Below, in pieces: positions 18,701 to 27,420 of a stretch of 64,000 nt of DNA; position 1 is the stretch's first letter, and every line of letters begins with the position of its first letter. The notes under the pieces are model-generated. The model made no database searches and had not been told where the DNA came from. It saw only the letters and a program-made list of their open reading frames with translations. Both the position numbers and the translations under genes were made by a program. Source of the stretch: Paraburkholderia tropica (lineage in GTDB: Bacteria; Pseudomonadota; Gammaproteobacteria; Burkholderiales; Burkholderiaceae); assembly GCF_914484835.1 (NCBI RefSeq), contig NZ_CAJZAR010000036.1, positions 62,001 to 126,000 of the forward strand, written 5' to 3'.

Positions 18701-20897
18701 CGCCAATGGCGCGCTGCGCGGCATCGAGATTCAGGCGCGCGCATCGCTCGCGTTCCTCGGGCGCCACCACGAGCCGCGCCGCGAGATTCAACTGATTCGC
18801 GACCACGAATAAACTGCTCGACGACGCGAGATAATTCGTGCAATCGAATAAACGGCGGCCAATTGCCAAATGGCCCGCCTCGCGTTCTTCGAGACTCATG
18901 CCGTAATACACGGCGTCGCGAATGCGGTCGTGCGCGAAGGTGTAAAGATCTTCGTCGAGAATAATCAGCGCGGCGTCCATTGCGAGCCGCAGCGACACTT
19001 CGAGACGCGCGGGATCGCTGCCCACAGCGTCGGCGAGCATTTTCAGCGGCACCGGTTTGGCGATCAGCGCAACCGAGCGCAAGACAGCTTGTGTCGACGG
19101 CGCGAGCGCGGCGATTTTTTCGGTCAGCAGTTCCATCAGGCTCGACGAACTCGCGCGCTCGGCAATGCCCGCCACGCTCGACTGCCATTCGCCCCGCGCT
19201 TCGTTGAATTCGAGCACGCTGTCGTCGACGAGCGAACGCACGAACTGAATCGCAAACAGCGGATTGCCGCCCGTATAAGCGCCGATCAGATCGACGGATT
19301 CGCGCAACTGCTGCACGTGGCCCGTCAGCATCGCCTCGATCAATTGTTCGAGATCGTCGCTCGATAAAGGTTCGAGCGCGACCCGATGCGAATGCGCGCC
19401 ATCGCGCAGCGCCTGCACGAGCCGGTTGTCCGTGCGAATTTCGTTATCGCGCAGCGCGGCGATAAACAGCACGCGCTCGCTGCCGCTTTGACCGATCAGA
19501 TGCGTGAGCACTTCGAGCGTGTCGCGATCGGCCCATTGCAGATCGTCGAGAAACAGCACGAGCGCCTTACCCGGTTCGGTGAACGCGCGCATCAGCTTCG
19601 ACATCGCGTCGAGAAAGCGCGGCTTTTCCGCGTGCGCCGACACCGCGCGCTGGTGTTCGGACTGGCCGAGCACGCGCGCGAGTTCCGGGAAGACCGCGGT
19701 GACGATCGAGGCGTCGTCGGCGAGCGCGTCGCGCAGGCGGCGCTGCACGCGCTCGAACTCGGCGGGCGCATAGCCGAGCACGTGGCGCAGCAGCGAATGC
19801 AGGGCGCGCGCGATGCTCGCATAAGGCGCAGCGCCATCGGCCTGTTCGCACTTGCCGGTTGCGAACTCGTGCCCCGCGCCCGCGAGACGCTTGCGCACGT
19901 GCTGCACGAGCGCGGTCTTGCCGATGCCCGCCGGACCTTCCACGAGCATCAGCGGCGGGCCGCCTTCGAGCGCGGCATCGCGCGCGGCGGCGAGCAACTG
20001 TTCGATTTCGCGGCGACGGCCATAGAGCGAATCGGGCACGCCCAGCGACGGCCGGATCTTCAACTGTCGCGTGAAGGCGTGCGCGCGCGTCGTGCCCTCG
20101 TCGGCGTCGAGCAAGTCCTTCGCAAGATGCGCGGCGGACTGATAACGTTGCGCGGGCTCCTTTTCGAGCAGCCGCTGCACGATCGCCTTGAGCTTGTCGG
20201 GAATCCGCGCGTGCGTGTCCGCCGACTGGCCGCCTTCGAACGGCCGCCGCGTGAGATGCGCGTGCATCGCCTCGGACGCCGTGAGATTCGGAAACGGCAC
20301 CTCGCCGGTCAGCATGCGATGAAAAATGCAGCCCAGCGAATAAAGATCCGAGCGCGCGTCCACGACGCGGTCGATGCGCCCCGTGGCTTCCGGCGCCGCG
20401 TAATCGAGCACGTCTTTTTCGATCTCGGGCGCGGTCTCGCTGCCTGAGAAGCCGGTCAGCCAGGCACGGTCGCCGGCGGCGTCGAGCATGATGCTCGCGG
20501 GCCGCAACGCGCCGTGCACGAGCCCGGCGAGATGCGCGAGGCCCAAGGACTGCGTCATGCTCACGGCGCGCCGGATAAAGGCGGCGACCGGCATCGCGGC
20601 GTGGCACGCCTCGCTGAGCATCTGGCCGCCCGGATCGTACAGCAACAGCGCGGGCGCCTGATTGTGCACGACGAACTGAATCGGATGGAGCGCGAAGTCG
20701 GGATCGAGACTCGCGCGAATGCCATACTCGTAGCGCAGACGAACGAGCGCGGCCACCGGGTCGGGCGCAGACGGCACGGCGGCCAGCACCGACTCTTCCG
20801 GCGTGACGATGCGATACAGCCGCGGCGCGCCGTCCTGAATCAGTACGAATCGCGCACGGGACCAGTCCGCGGCGGATTCGGGAATGACATTGACCAT
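15762..20897 (-). CDS. Hybrid pseudokinase/AAA ATPase/TPR/GAF/histidine kinase
   Basis: 1711 aa, cytoplasmic, no membrane segment. Order: Ser/Thr-kinase-like domain (~15-275); AAA/orc1-like ATPase with Walker A GPAGIGKT (321-328) and Walker B LFLDDLQW (Asp451, Asp452); a long helical TPR-like region (~650-1260); GAF (~1285-1440); histidine kinase with VHEISQPIS (His1494), NLVMNALEAL, ADSGPGIP and GMGMGLSICKSI. The kinase-like domain has lost key residues: HGALRP in place of HRDLKP (Ala130 for the catalytic Asp), GFSGS for DFG and no VAIK Lys, while YAAPEATGR and DLYSLGCI remain, so it is probably a pseudokinase. The histidine-kinase core looks active. No receiver or partner regulator is adjacent; ligand and target are unknown. 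Confidence 0.9.
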   Translation of the reverse strand: MVNVIPESAADWSRARFVLIQDGAPRLYRIVTPEESVLAAVPSAPDPVAALVRLRYEYGIRASLDPDFALHPIQFVVHNQAPALLLYDPGGQMLSEACHAAMPVAAFIRRAVSMTQSLGLAHLAGLVHGALRPASIMLDAAGDRAWLTGFSGSETAPEIEKDVLDYAAPEATGRIDRVVDARSDLYSLGCIFHRMLTGEVPFPNLTASEAMHAHLTRRPFEGGQSADTHARIPDKLKAIVQRLLEKEPAQRYQSAAHLAKDLLDADEGTTRAHAFTRQLKIRPSLGVPDSLYGRRREIEQLLAAARDAALEGGPPLMLVEGPAGIGKTALVQHVRKRLAGAGHEFATGKCEQADGAAPYASIARALHSLLRHVLGYAPAEFERVQRRLRDALADDASIVTAVFPELARVLGQSEHQRAVSAHAEKPRFLDAMSKLMRAFTEPGKALVLFLDDLQWADRDTLEVLTHLIGQSGSERVLFIAALRDNEIRTDNRLVQALRDGAHSHRVALEPLSSDDLEQLIEAMLTGHVQQLRESVDLIGAYTGGNPLFAIQFVRSLVDDSVLEFNEARGEWQSSVAGIAERASSSSLMELLTEKIAALAPSTQAVLRSVALIAKPVPLKMLADAVGSDPARLEVSLRLAMDAALIILDEDLYTFAHDRIRDAVYYGMSLEEREAGHLAIGRRLFDCTNYLASSSSLFVVANQLNLAARLVVAPEERERCARLNLDAAQRAIGATAYASAMVYLAVAQGFAQGSAAGEPLDALIALRLGECEFLCMEVAAAARRLAAVNSALLPLDLRAELARLRVAMHVTIDESATALDIGLQYVRDEAGIVLARTPTDADIDREFARFKALDGNRSVDELAAVPLMSDRRIYIAMDVLTDLAPAAKFLSQRLADLMMLRMSTLSLEHGHCDASCYAYVGLSQIVGERYGDYDTVRRFAALAMRLPAERALTKFQGRVQMCYGAMSLPWTGSATRAREHIEASIALTARLGDVTYLIYSRRHLVTNYLFCGAPLSDVQKVVEEGLPLARQAGFALVIDAFIAQAWVVQALRGLPIDIGLGAPSRDFEHVLDDCLTGRVHRDIAAFSFWTYRLQVAYLFADWPTALQAEQAADATAWASRSFLEMPDFVFYSALLRVALSRRAQGSERETHLQMARARLATLERWCAQSPENFLSRATLVRAELASVGDDPRLAQSDYEEAIRLADHARMLQLQALSRELAARFSAQQHWHAASQGYLHQAWSAWACLGADTKLRALESEFPNQGLASAAPKQFDWAAAQGANVRAFDTQVVLKATQALSSEMSLAKLINVLLDTALQYAGADRATLCLIEEGQLDVVARATYTDGAVTVEIERESASADSVPMSIAYWTQRTCEPVVLGNAIEDQNFGRDAYIRAYRPRSAMCVPLVKQGSLSGLLYLENRLIADVFTSARLRILEMLSSQAAISLENAKLYHKVESEHQKRVAVERHLREAQGKLERAGRLSVIGELAAYIVHEISQPISAVSACSRAAIRWLNREAPDIDEANSMLEQIALDTQRAVDIVASVRAMVKQSHPKSELTDINDAIREVLRLLSDQLADHQIAVRGNYDTRLDIVADRTLIQQVVINLVMNALEALRAVSGRPRAIEIDTSVDEGGTLHVVVADSGPGIPGDLTATVFDSLVTSKKSGMGMGLSICKSIVEAHGGEIELVRTGANGTVFRFCIPPVEPAGAV

Positions 20898-21220
20898 TTA
20901 TCCTCTGCGCCTTGTGCCGGATAGCCTTTTGCCGGATATCGTCCGGGCCTTATTCTCATTCGTCTCGTCATGGCGATGTACGCAAACTTCCGCGCACGCT
21001 CAAGCGATAAACGCCATGCAAATGGCGTATCTTACCCTTGGCTTACGCATAAAGAGAAATCACGCAACACGTGAATATCGAATAAAGCCGGAATGGCGGC
21101 GCGCCATTACCCGCATTACGCCGTTTATTTCATAGATTAACCGCCTCGTGTATCGGCAATATGTCCGCTTTATGTCGCGCGCCCAATCGGGCATAGGCCA
21201 TAAAGCGCTGATTTAAATAA
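20898..21220. other. Upstream region of the hybrid kinase, no gene
   Basis: About 320 AT-richer bases. Contains an ACGCCAT-GCAA-ATGGCGT inverted repeat (21011-21028) and a nearby repeated TGCCGGATA. No ORF with coding character. It likely carries the hybrid-kinase promoter. Confidence 0.45.
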
Positions 21221-21259
21221 AAAAGCGCGGTAGCGCCATCACTGGCCTACCGCGCTTTT
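21221..21259 (-). terminator. Intrinsic terminator of the catabolic operon
   Basis: A 13-bp perfect stem, AAAAGCGCGGTAG (21221-21233) pairing with 21247-21259, with a 13-nt loop. On the minus strand it runs into TTTTTTATTTAAAT, a strong T-tract, 45 bp after the MFS stop codon. It marks the end of the 14-gene operon. Confidence 0.85.
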
Positions 21260-21303
21260 GACTGGCCGCGCCATTGCACCGGCGCGACCTGTGAAGCGAA
21301 GAC

Positions 21304-22707
21304 TTACGCTTCGAGTTGTTCGAGCACCTTGCCCTTCGTCTCGATGCCGAGGAAATGCACCGCCACCGCCGCGAGCAGCGGCACGGCCGCGAGAATATAG
21401 AACGCGACGTCGAGATTGCCGCCGATCATCGTCTTCGACACGATGGTGGGCGCGAAGATCGCCGCGATCTTCAGCCACGCGCCGCCCACGCCGCAACCGA
21501 GCGCGCGGATGCTGGTGGGATACAACTCCGGCGTGTACACGTAGGCCGTGATGAAGCCGCTCGCGAGCAGGCCGAGCGCCAGTGCGCAGAACGTCGCCAC
21601 CACATAGACCGACATCGCGTGGCAGATCCCGGCCAGCGCCAGCGAGATGCCGCACAGCACGAACGAGACGTTGATGATGGGCTTGCGGCCCACCTTGTCC
21701 ACCAGCAGCGCACACGTGAGCGAGCCCAGCACGCCGAGCACCGAAGCGGCCACCGCGAGATTGAGCGCCAGTTGCAGCGGCGCGTGGTAGACGCTGCGAT
21801 AGATCGTCGGCAGCCAGGTCGAGAGACCGTATTGAATGAAGCCGCAGGTCATCCACAGCATCGCCACCGCGATCGTGCGCTTGCGGTACGCCGGGCCGAA
21901 CAGATCCTTCACGCTGCGCTTCGGATGACGCTTGGCGAGCGCGTCGAATTCCGCCGCGTTCGTGACGGGCTCCAGCGGACCCTTCACGGTGCGCTCGAAC
22001 GCGCTCACGGCGTGATCGGCGTCTTGCAGACGTTCGCGTTCGGCGAGCCAGCGCGGCGATTCCGGCACGAGCTTGCGCAGCACGAAGAACAGAATCAGCG
22101 GCATGCCGCCAATGAAGTACATCACTTGCCAGCCGAAGCGCGGCACGATCCACGCGCCCAGCGCATTCGACGCGAGCAGGCCGATCGGGAACACGATCTC
22201 GTAGAGGAGAACGAAGCGTCCACGGCCATGCGCGCGGCTGACCTCGTTGATATACGTTGCCGCCACGGGCAGTTCGCCGCCCAGCCCGAAGCCCTGAATC
22301 ACGCGCAGCGCCGCGAACACCGCGAAGCTCGGCGCGAACCCGCAGGCAATACTGGTCACGCCGATGATGCCCGAACTCCAGGCAATCGCGCGCACGCGGC
22401 CATGACGCTCCGCGAGCCACGGAAACAGGAACGCGCCGAACAACTGGCCGACCGAACCCGAGGCGATCAGAAAGCCGATTTCCCACGGCGTGAGGTGCCA
22501 CTTCTGGATCAGGATCGGCAGCGTCGCGGCGATGGCGATCACGTCGAAGCCGTCGAAGAACGTGGCGAGGCCGATCAGGATCCGCGCGCGCACCTGCATG
22601 GCGTTGGCCGGCATGCGTTCGAGCCGCGCGATGATCGAACCGCGCGTGATGGACTCGCCGACCGCGGCGCCGCCGCGATGACCGAGGGTGTTGTCGAGGG
22701 TTCTCAT
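21304..22707 (-). CDS. MFS transporter, aromatic acid:H+ symporter (AAHS) type
   Basis: 467 aa from ATG 22707; a longer in-frame extension to 23115 overlaps the reductase gene and is not coding. Twelve hydrophobic segments. Family marks are FDGFDVIAIAATLPIL in TM1, the loop WLAERHGRVRA, a central cytoplasmic loop rich in charge (PKRSVKDLFGPAYRKR) and DKVGRKPIINVSF. Asp in the first helix (DGFD) is the proton-coupling position in PcaK/BenK. Expected to import the substrate of the upstream operon across the inner membrane. Last gene of the operon, 50 bp after the reductase gene. Confidence 0.9.
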   Translation of the reverse strand: MRTLDNTLGHRGGAAVGESITRGSIIARLERMPANAMQVRARILIGLATFFDGFDVIAIAATLPILIQKWHLTPWEIGFLIASGSVGQLFGAFLFPWLAERHGRVRAIAWSSGIIGVTSIACGFAPSFAVFAALRVIQGFGLGGELPVAATYINEVSRAHGRGRFVLLYEIVFPIGLLASNALGAWIVPRFGWQVMYFIGGMPLILFFVLRKLVPESPRWLAERERLQDADHAVSAFERTVKGPLEPVTNAAEFDALAKRHPKRSVKDLFGPAYRKRTIAVAMLWMTCGFIQYGLSTWLPTIYRSVYHAPLQLALNLAVAASVLGVLGSLTCALLVDKVGRKPIINVSFVLCGISLALAGICHAMSVYVVATFCALALGLLASGFITAYVYTPELYPTSIRALGCGVGGAWLKIAAIFAPTIVSKTMIGGNLDVAFYILAAVPLLAAVAVHFLGIETKGKVLEQLEA

Positions 22708-22757
22708 GCCTGTGATCCCATCCCGTATGTGAGGTCCGTTGTGTAGTGCCGAGCGCG

Positions 22758-23999
22758 TCAGGCGAGAGCCTTGCTGGTGTCGACGAGCGCCGCGACGTCC
22801 ACCGCGCGGCCCTGGTTCATCCACTTGCGTGCGAGCTTGAGGTCGCGCGCCGAGTTGATCGCGATGACGCCGCGCAGATGGCCGTCCTCGACGAAGAACA
22901 GCGTCGCGCGTTTTTCCGCGAGATTGCCGCGCAGCACGGGCGCGATGCCCGGCGGCAGGTCGCCCAGAATCTGCAGGTTCACGTCGTACTGGTCGGACCA
23001 GAACCACGGAATTTCCGCATACGGCTCCTTCACGCCCAGCACGGCCTTCGCCGCCGCAATCGCCTGGTTCTGCGCGTTGGCCCACGACTCCAGACGCACG
23101 CGGCGCTTGAGCCACGCATTAGGATGATTCGCCACGTCGCCGCACGCGAATACATCGGAATCCGAACTTTGCCCGAATTCGTCGACGACAATGCCGTCCT
23201 GCACCGCGATGCCCGCCGCTTCCGCGATTGCCGTATGCGGTGCGAGGCCGATGCCCGCGACCGCGAAGTCGGCGTCGAGCGTGCTGCCGTCCGCGAAGGT
23301 CGCGCGCACGCCGCCTTCGGCGTTGTCTTCGAGCGAGACGAGCGCCGCGTTCAGGCGCACATCCACGCCGTTCGCGCGATGCAGGTCGAGCAGGAAGTCC
23401 GACACCTCATTCGGCAGCGAACGCGCGCACAGACGCGGCGCGCCTTCGATCACCGTGGCCGCGACGCCGAGCTTGCGCGCCGTGGCCGCCACTTCGAGGC
23501 CGATCCAGCCGCCGCCCACCACCAGCACGCGCTGGCTGCGACGCAGGCGTTCGCCCAGCGCCATCGCTTCGTCGAGCGTGCGCAGATAGGTCACGTGCGC
23601 GCTCTTTGCGACGCTCGCGGGCAGCTTGCGCGCCGCGCCGCCCGTGGCGATCACGAGCTTGTCGTATTTCACCGTGCGGCCCGAGCGCGTGGTGACCGTG
23701 TGCGCCGCGCGATCGATCGCGTTCGCACAGTCGGGTTGCCACGCTTCGATATCGAGCGCCGCGAATTCGTCGGGCTTCGCGATACGCACCGTTTCGATAT
23801 CGGCTTCGCCCGCGAGCACCGCTTTCGAGAGCGGCGGACGCTCGTAGGGCAGATGCGTTTCGTCGGCGATCATCACGAGACGGCCCGCGAAGCCTTCCTT
23901 GCGCAGCGTCTTGACGACCCAGCCCGCAGCCTGGCCGCCGCCGATCACGACGACGGTGCGCGGCGAAGCGTGTTCGCCGGATTCGATCGCGTCGCTCAT
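22758..23999 (-). CDS. FAD-dependent ferredoxin reductase (Rieske oxygenase electron-transfer component)
   Basis: 413 aa, BphA4/rubredoxin-reductase type. FAD-binding VVVIGGGQAAGWVVKTL at ~16-32, YERPPLSK, NAD-binding VLVVGGGWIGLEVAATARKLG at ~160, and GIGLAPHT...DVFACGDVA near 275-310. It passes electrons from NADH to the Rieske ferredoxin at 34554. The start overlaps the end of the VOC gene by 4 bp. The three-component Rieske system is thus split to the two ends of the operon. Confidence 0.92.
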   Translation of the reverse strand: MSDAIESGEHASPRTVVVIGGGQAAGWVVKTLRKEGFAGRLVMIADETHLPYERPPLSKAVLAGEADIETVRIAKPDEFAALDIEAWQPDCANAIDRAAHTVTTRSGRTVKYDKLVIATGGAARKLPASVAKSAHVTYLRTLDEAMALGERLRRSQRVLVVGGGWIGLEVAATARKLGVAATVIEGAPRLCARSLPNEVSDFLLDLHRANGVDVRLNAALVSLEDNAEGGVRATFADGSTLDADFAVAGIGLAPHTAIAEAAGIAVQDGIVVDEFGQSSDSDVFACGDVANHPNAWLKRRVRLESWANAQNQAIAAAKAVLGVKEPYAEIPWFWSDQYDVNLQILGDLPPGIAPVLRGNLAEKRATLFFVEDGHLRGVIAINSARDLKLARKWMNQGRAVDVAALVDTSKALA

Positions 24000-24964
24000 G
24001 GCTTACGCTCCGTCATGAACTTGCCCTTCGGCGCTTCGGCGTTCTTCTGGCGGCGCGTATTGCCGTCGAGACCGCCGTCGATCGCCCATTCGGCGAACAC
24101 CGTCGGGCCCGGTTCGAATTCGCGCGGCTGCCATTCGGGCGTGAGCATGTCTTCGTCGGCGTAATACTCGATCAGGCCGCCGGCCGGATTCTTGAAGTAC
24201 CAGAAGTACGCCGACGACACCGGATGACGGCCCGGGCCGAGCTGCGTGGTCCAGCCGCAGCGGCTGATATGCAGACCGCCGCCGAACACTTCGTGAATGT
24301 CGCGCACCGTGAACGCCACGTGATTCAAACCCTTCTTGCCGTCGGGCAGCGCGAGCAGGAACAGGTCGTGGTGACCGCCGTGCGGCGCGCAGCGCATGAA
24401 CGCGCCGCGATTCGGATAACGGTCCGAGGTCTCGAAGCCGAGCAGCTCGTGATAAAAGGCTTCCTGTTGCGCGAGGCAATTCGTGAAGAACACCACGTGG
24501 CCCACTTCCACCGGCTCCGCGCGTTCGTAGATCGGCGAGGGCGTGTCCACGCGCAGCGTCTGGCCCCAGACGTTCGACGGCGAACCCGTCACGTCGAGTT
24601 CGCGCTTGCGCGTCACTTCCACGCGAATCGCCATGCCCGCAGGGTCGAAACAGCCGACGCCGCGTTCATCGCTGTAATAGCCGGGCTGGCCCTTGAGGCG
24701 TTCGCGCAGCGCGTCGAGTTCTTCGCGCGTCGCCACGCCCCACACCACTTCGCGCAGCGTCGGGCCTTCCTCGAAGGCGGCGGGCAGCGACGCGTCGTTC
24801 GCGTCCACGGCTAGCACGGTGCAGCCGTTGAGCGTTTCGAAGCGCGCGCGCGTTTCGTCGTGTGCGGTTTCCTTCAGGCCCCAGTCCGCGAAAAAGCGGC
24901 GGCAGGTGGCGAGATCCGTCACGCCGTAGGTAATCTGTTCGATGCCGAGAATCGTCATGTTCAT
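23996..24964 (-). CDS. VOC-family extradiol ring-cleavage dioxygenase-like protein
   Basis: 322 aa with two vicinal-oxygen-chelate domains, as in BphC-type extradiol dioxygenases. Candidate Fe(II) ligands are His156 (VGHVVFFT), His215 (LNHVAFTV) and Glu266 (GGLIEYYAD), in the right order and spacing. ITYGVTDLATCRRFF begins the non-catalytic N-domain. It would cleave a catechol or catechol-like product of the Rieske oxygenase and dihydrodiol dehydrogenase. It is longer than most BphC (about 290-300 aa) with a basic tail. 17 bp separate it from the aldehyde dehydrogenase gene. Confidence 0.85.
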   Translation of the reverse strand: MNMTILGIEQITYGVTDLATCRRFFADWGLKETAHDETRARFETLNGCTVLAVDANDASLPAAFEEGPTLREVVWGVATREELDALRERLKGQPGYYSDERGVGCFDPAGMAIRVEVTRKRELDVTGSPSNVWGQTLRVDTPSPIYERAEPVEVGHVVFFTNCLAQQEAFYHELLGFETSDRYPNRGAFMRCAPHGGHHDLFLLALPDGKKGLNHVAFTVRDIHEVFGGGLHISRCGWTTQLGPGRHPVSSAYFWYFKNPAGGLIEYYADEDMLTPEWQPREFEPGPTVFAEWAIDGGLDGNTRRQKNAEAPKGKFMTERKP

Positions 24965-24981
24965 TGCTCCGTTGCGCGCGC

Positions 24982-26475
24982 TCAGGCGTTGGCCCAGGGC
25001 AGCGGCGCGTCATTCAAGCCCCAGTACAGGCTCTTTTGCTGCATGTATTCGCGAATGCCGAGCCGCCCTTTTTCGCGGCCCATGCCGCTTTCCTTCCAGC
25101 CCGAGAACGGCGTGGAAATCGAAAACAGCTTGTACGTATTGATCCAGACAGTGCCCGCCTCGATCTTGCGCGCGACGCGCCACGCGCGCTTGTAGTCGCG
25201 CGTCCAGATGCCGGCGGCGAGACCGAACACGCTGTCGTTGGCTTCTTCGATGAGCGCCGCTTCGTCGTCGAAGGGCATCGCCACCAGCACCGGCCCGAAG
25301 ATTTCTTCCTGGCAGATGCGCGCGCGATTGGTCAGACCTTCGAGAATCGTCGGCTGATAGAAGCAGCCCTGCTCGCGGCCCTCGCCCACCGGACGCTCGC
25401 CGCCGCACAGCAGACGGCCGCCTTCCTCCAGCCCGATCGCCACGTAACGCTCGACCGATTCGCGATGCTTCGGCGTGATCAGCGGACCCATCTGCGTCTT
25501 CTCGTTCGACGGATCGCCCACGCGCAATTCGCGCGCGGCCGACACGAGGCGCTTCATGAACGTGTCGTAGATCGAGCGCTGCACGAACAGGCGCGAACCC
25601 GCGATGCACGCCTCGCCCGACGAACTGAAGATTCCGTATAGCACGCCATTAATCGCGTGATCGATGTCGGCATCTTCGAACACGATGGTCGGCGATTTGC
25701 CGCCCAGTTCGAGCGAGACCGGCATGAGCTTGTCGGCGGCGATGCGCGCGATGCCGCGGCCCACTTCGGTGCCGCCCGTGAACGAGACCTTGCGCACGAG
25801 CGGATGGCGCACGAGCACGTCGCCGATCACCGAGCCCTTGCCCGGCAGCACGCTCAGGATGCCCTTCGGCACGCCCGCTTCCTCGCAGATGCGCGCGAGC
25901 GCGAGCGAGATCAGCGGCGTGACTTCGGCGGGCTTGAGCACCACCGCGTTACCGCCTGCGAGCGCGGGCGCGAGCTTCTGCGCGTCAGACGCGATCGGCG
26001 AATTCCACGGCGTGATCGCCGCGACCACGCCAATCGGTTCGTACACGCTCATCGTCAGATAGTCGCCGCGCGAAGGCGTGACTTCCTCATCGAGCGTTTC
26101 GAGGCAGGCCGCGAAATAGCGGAACGTATTCGCGGCGCTCGCCACCAGCACGCGCGTTTCGCCAATCGGCTTGCCGTTGTCGCGGCGCTGCAATTGCGCG
26201 AGCGCTTCGTGGCGCTGCATGATGAGGTCGGCGATGCGATAGAGCACGAGCGCGCGCAGATGCGGCTTCATGCCCGACCACGCGCCCTGCTTCCAGGCGG
26301 CGTGCGCTTTTTCGACGGCTTCGGCGGCGTCTTCGGCGCTCGCCGTCGAGACCTCCATGTTGAGCGACTGGTCGGCCGGATAAACGCTCGCGAAGGGCGC
26401 GGCGCGGCCCTGGCGCCATTCGCCGCCGACGAAAATGTCGCCGTTGGGAACGAGGCTCGTATCGAAGGGAGTCAT
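24982..26475 (-). CDS. NAD(P)-dependent aldehyde dehydrogenase
   Basis: 497 aa, full length for the superfamily. TPWNSP cofactor loop, GNAVVLKPAE, VSFTGGTEVGR, SLELGGKSPTIVFEDAD with the general-base Glu, and catalytic Cys290 in GEACIAGSR, then EEIFGPV. It resembles betaine-aldehyde or 2-hydroxymuconic-semialdehyde type enzymes. In the operon it probably oxidises an aldehyde produced by ring cleavage or by the TPP decarboxylase. It follows the aspartate dehydrogenase-like gene after a 102-bp gap that contains a large inverted repeat. Confidence 0.92.
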   Translation of the reverse strand: MTPFDTSLVPNGDIFVGGEWRQGRAAPFASVYPADQSLNMEVSTASAEDAAEAVEKAHAAWKQGAWSGMKPHLRALVLYRIADLIMQRHEALAQLQRRDNGKPIGETRVLVASAANTFRYFAACLETLDEEVTPSRGDYLTMSVYEPIGVVAAITPWNSPIASDAQKLAPALAGGNAVVLKPAEVTPLISLALARICEEAGVPKGILSVLPGKGSVIGDVLVRHPLVRKVSFTGGTEVGRGIARIAADKLMPVSLELGGKSPTIVFEDADIDHAINGVLYGIFSSSGEACIAGSRLFVQRSIYDTFMKRLVSAARELRVGDPSNEKTQMGPLITPKHRESVERYVAIGLEEGGRLLCGGERPVGEGREQGCFYQPTILEGLTNRARICQEEIFGPVLVAMPFDDEAALIEEANDSVFGLAAGIWTRDYKRAWRVARKIEAGTVWINTYKLFSISTPFSGWKESGMGREKGRLGIREYMQQKSLYWGLNDAPLPWANA

Positions 26476-26501
26476 GTCAGAGGTCTCTTTGTTTCATTGC
26501 C

Positions 26502-26533
26502 GGCGATACCTGTGCATTTGCACACGTATCGCC
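26502..26533. repeat. 32-bp inverted repeat between aspartate dehydrogenase-like and aldehyde dehydrogenase genes
   Basis: Two 15-bp arms (26502-26516 and 26519-26533) around TT, with one mismatch; the core is TGTGCATTTGCACA. No T-tract follows on the minus strand, so it is unlikely to terminate. It may be an operator for an internal promoter or an RNA hairpin that tunes expression between the two halves of the operon. Confidence 0.7.
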
Positions 26534-26577
26534 TTCCATCACTGCCGATGCGTCGTTCGCCGCATCGGATCACGCCA

Positions 26578-27420
26578 TCAGATCACACAGCGCGCGGCAC
26601 GATTTCGCAGCGCGCGAATCGCGCTGTACGCCGTGAGCGCCGACGTTTTCGGATTGTCCGGCAGCGGTTTGCCCGACATTTCGAGCGACATCTCGCCGAA
26701 CACGCCGCGCGCCACGATGCGGTGCACGTTGCGCTCGACCGCCGGATCGGCGATCAGACGCACCGTCGTGTTGTCGAGGCCGAGGCCCGCGAGCGCGATG
26801 GTCGCCGCCACATTGGCGTTCTTCGGAAAGAGCCGCGCCGCTTCGCGCGCGCTGCCTTCGAAGATCACCTGCTCTTTCGTGAGCGCACGCAGATCGCAGA
26901 CCTTTTCCGCCGGCGTATCGAGCCAGCCCAGCGGCGGCTTGCGGCCCGTGTACAGCACTTCGTCGAGGCCACCGAGCTTGGCAGCCGAGAGCGCGTCGAT
27001 GCCGCCAATCGCGCCCGAGAGCAGCGTGACCGTCGCGTCGCCTTCGTCCGCCGCGAGCGACAGACGTTCGAGCAGGTCGACGTCGGACAGCGCGCCGATC
27101 GACGCGACCGCGCAATCGGTGCCGCTTTGCAGCAGCGGCACGACGTGATCGACCAGCGCTGCGTGGCCCGCGCATTCGAGCGCGAAATGCGGCTTCGTCG
27201 ACAGACGATCCACCGACGACACCACTTCCACCGAACCGTCCACCTGTGCGCGCACGGCGTCGGCGTGATGCTCGGGCACGATCACGTGCGAGACATGCAC
27301 GAGCGGATCGGCGGCGACCGCGTGATAAACGGTCTGGCCAATCGCGCCGAAACCGATCATCGCGATATCGATGGGCGCATGCATGGCGTGGCCCGCGCGA
27401 CCGTTAGGCGTGCTGTGCAT
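26578..27420 (-). CDS. L-aspartate dehydrogenase-like protein (NadX family)
   Basis: 280 aa from ATG 27420, supported by AGAGGAG 8 nt upstream inside the end of the TPP gene; ATG 27384 is an alternative. Rossmann start [17 protein letters not shown], then [35 protein letters not shown] and [10 protein letters not shown], and [19 protein letters not shown], all typical of the NadX/AspDH family. Known members oxidise L-aspartate to iminoaspartate/oxaloacetate with NAD(P). Within a degradative operon it may instead act on an amine or imino acid intermediate; that is inference. It overlaps the TPP gene by 17 bp. Confidence 0.88.
   Translation of the reverse strand: MHSTPNGRAGHAMHAPIDIAMIGFGAIGQTVYHAVAADPLVHVSHVIVPEHHADAVRAQVDGSVEVVSSVDRLSTKPHFALECAGHAALVDHVVPLLQSGTDCAVASIGALSDVDLLERLSLAADEGDATVTLLSGAIGGIDALSAAKLGGLDEVLYTGRKPPLGWLDTPAEKVCDLRALTKEQVIFEGSAREAARLFPKNANVAATIALAGLGLDNTTVRLIADPAVERNVHRIVARGVFGEMSLEMSGKPLPDNPKTSALTAYSAIRALRNRAARCVI

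Noticed and set aside
22708..23115. N-terminal extension of the MFS transporter
   Set aside because: Lies inside the ferredoxin-reductase gene, is non-hydrophobic and lacks a ribosome site; ATG 22707 starts the normal family N-terminus.
26502..26533. Intrinsic terminator inside the operon
   Set aside because: Strong hairpin but no T-tract in the direction of transcription, so listed as an inverted repeat instead.
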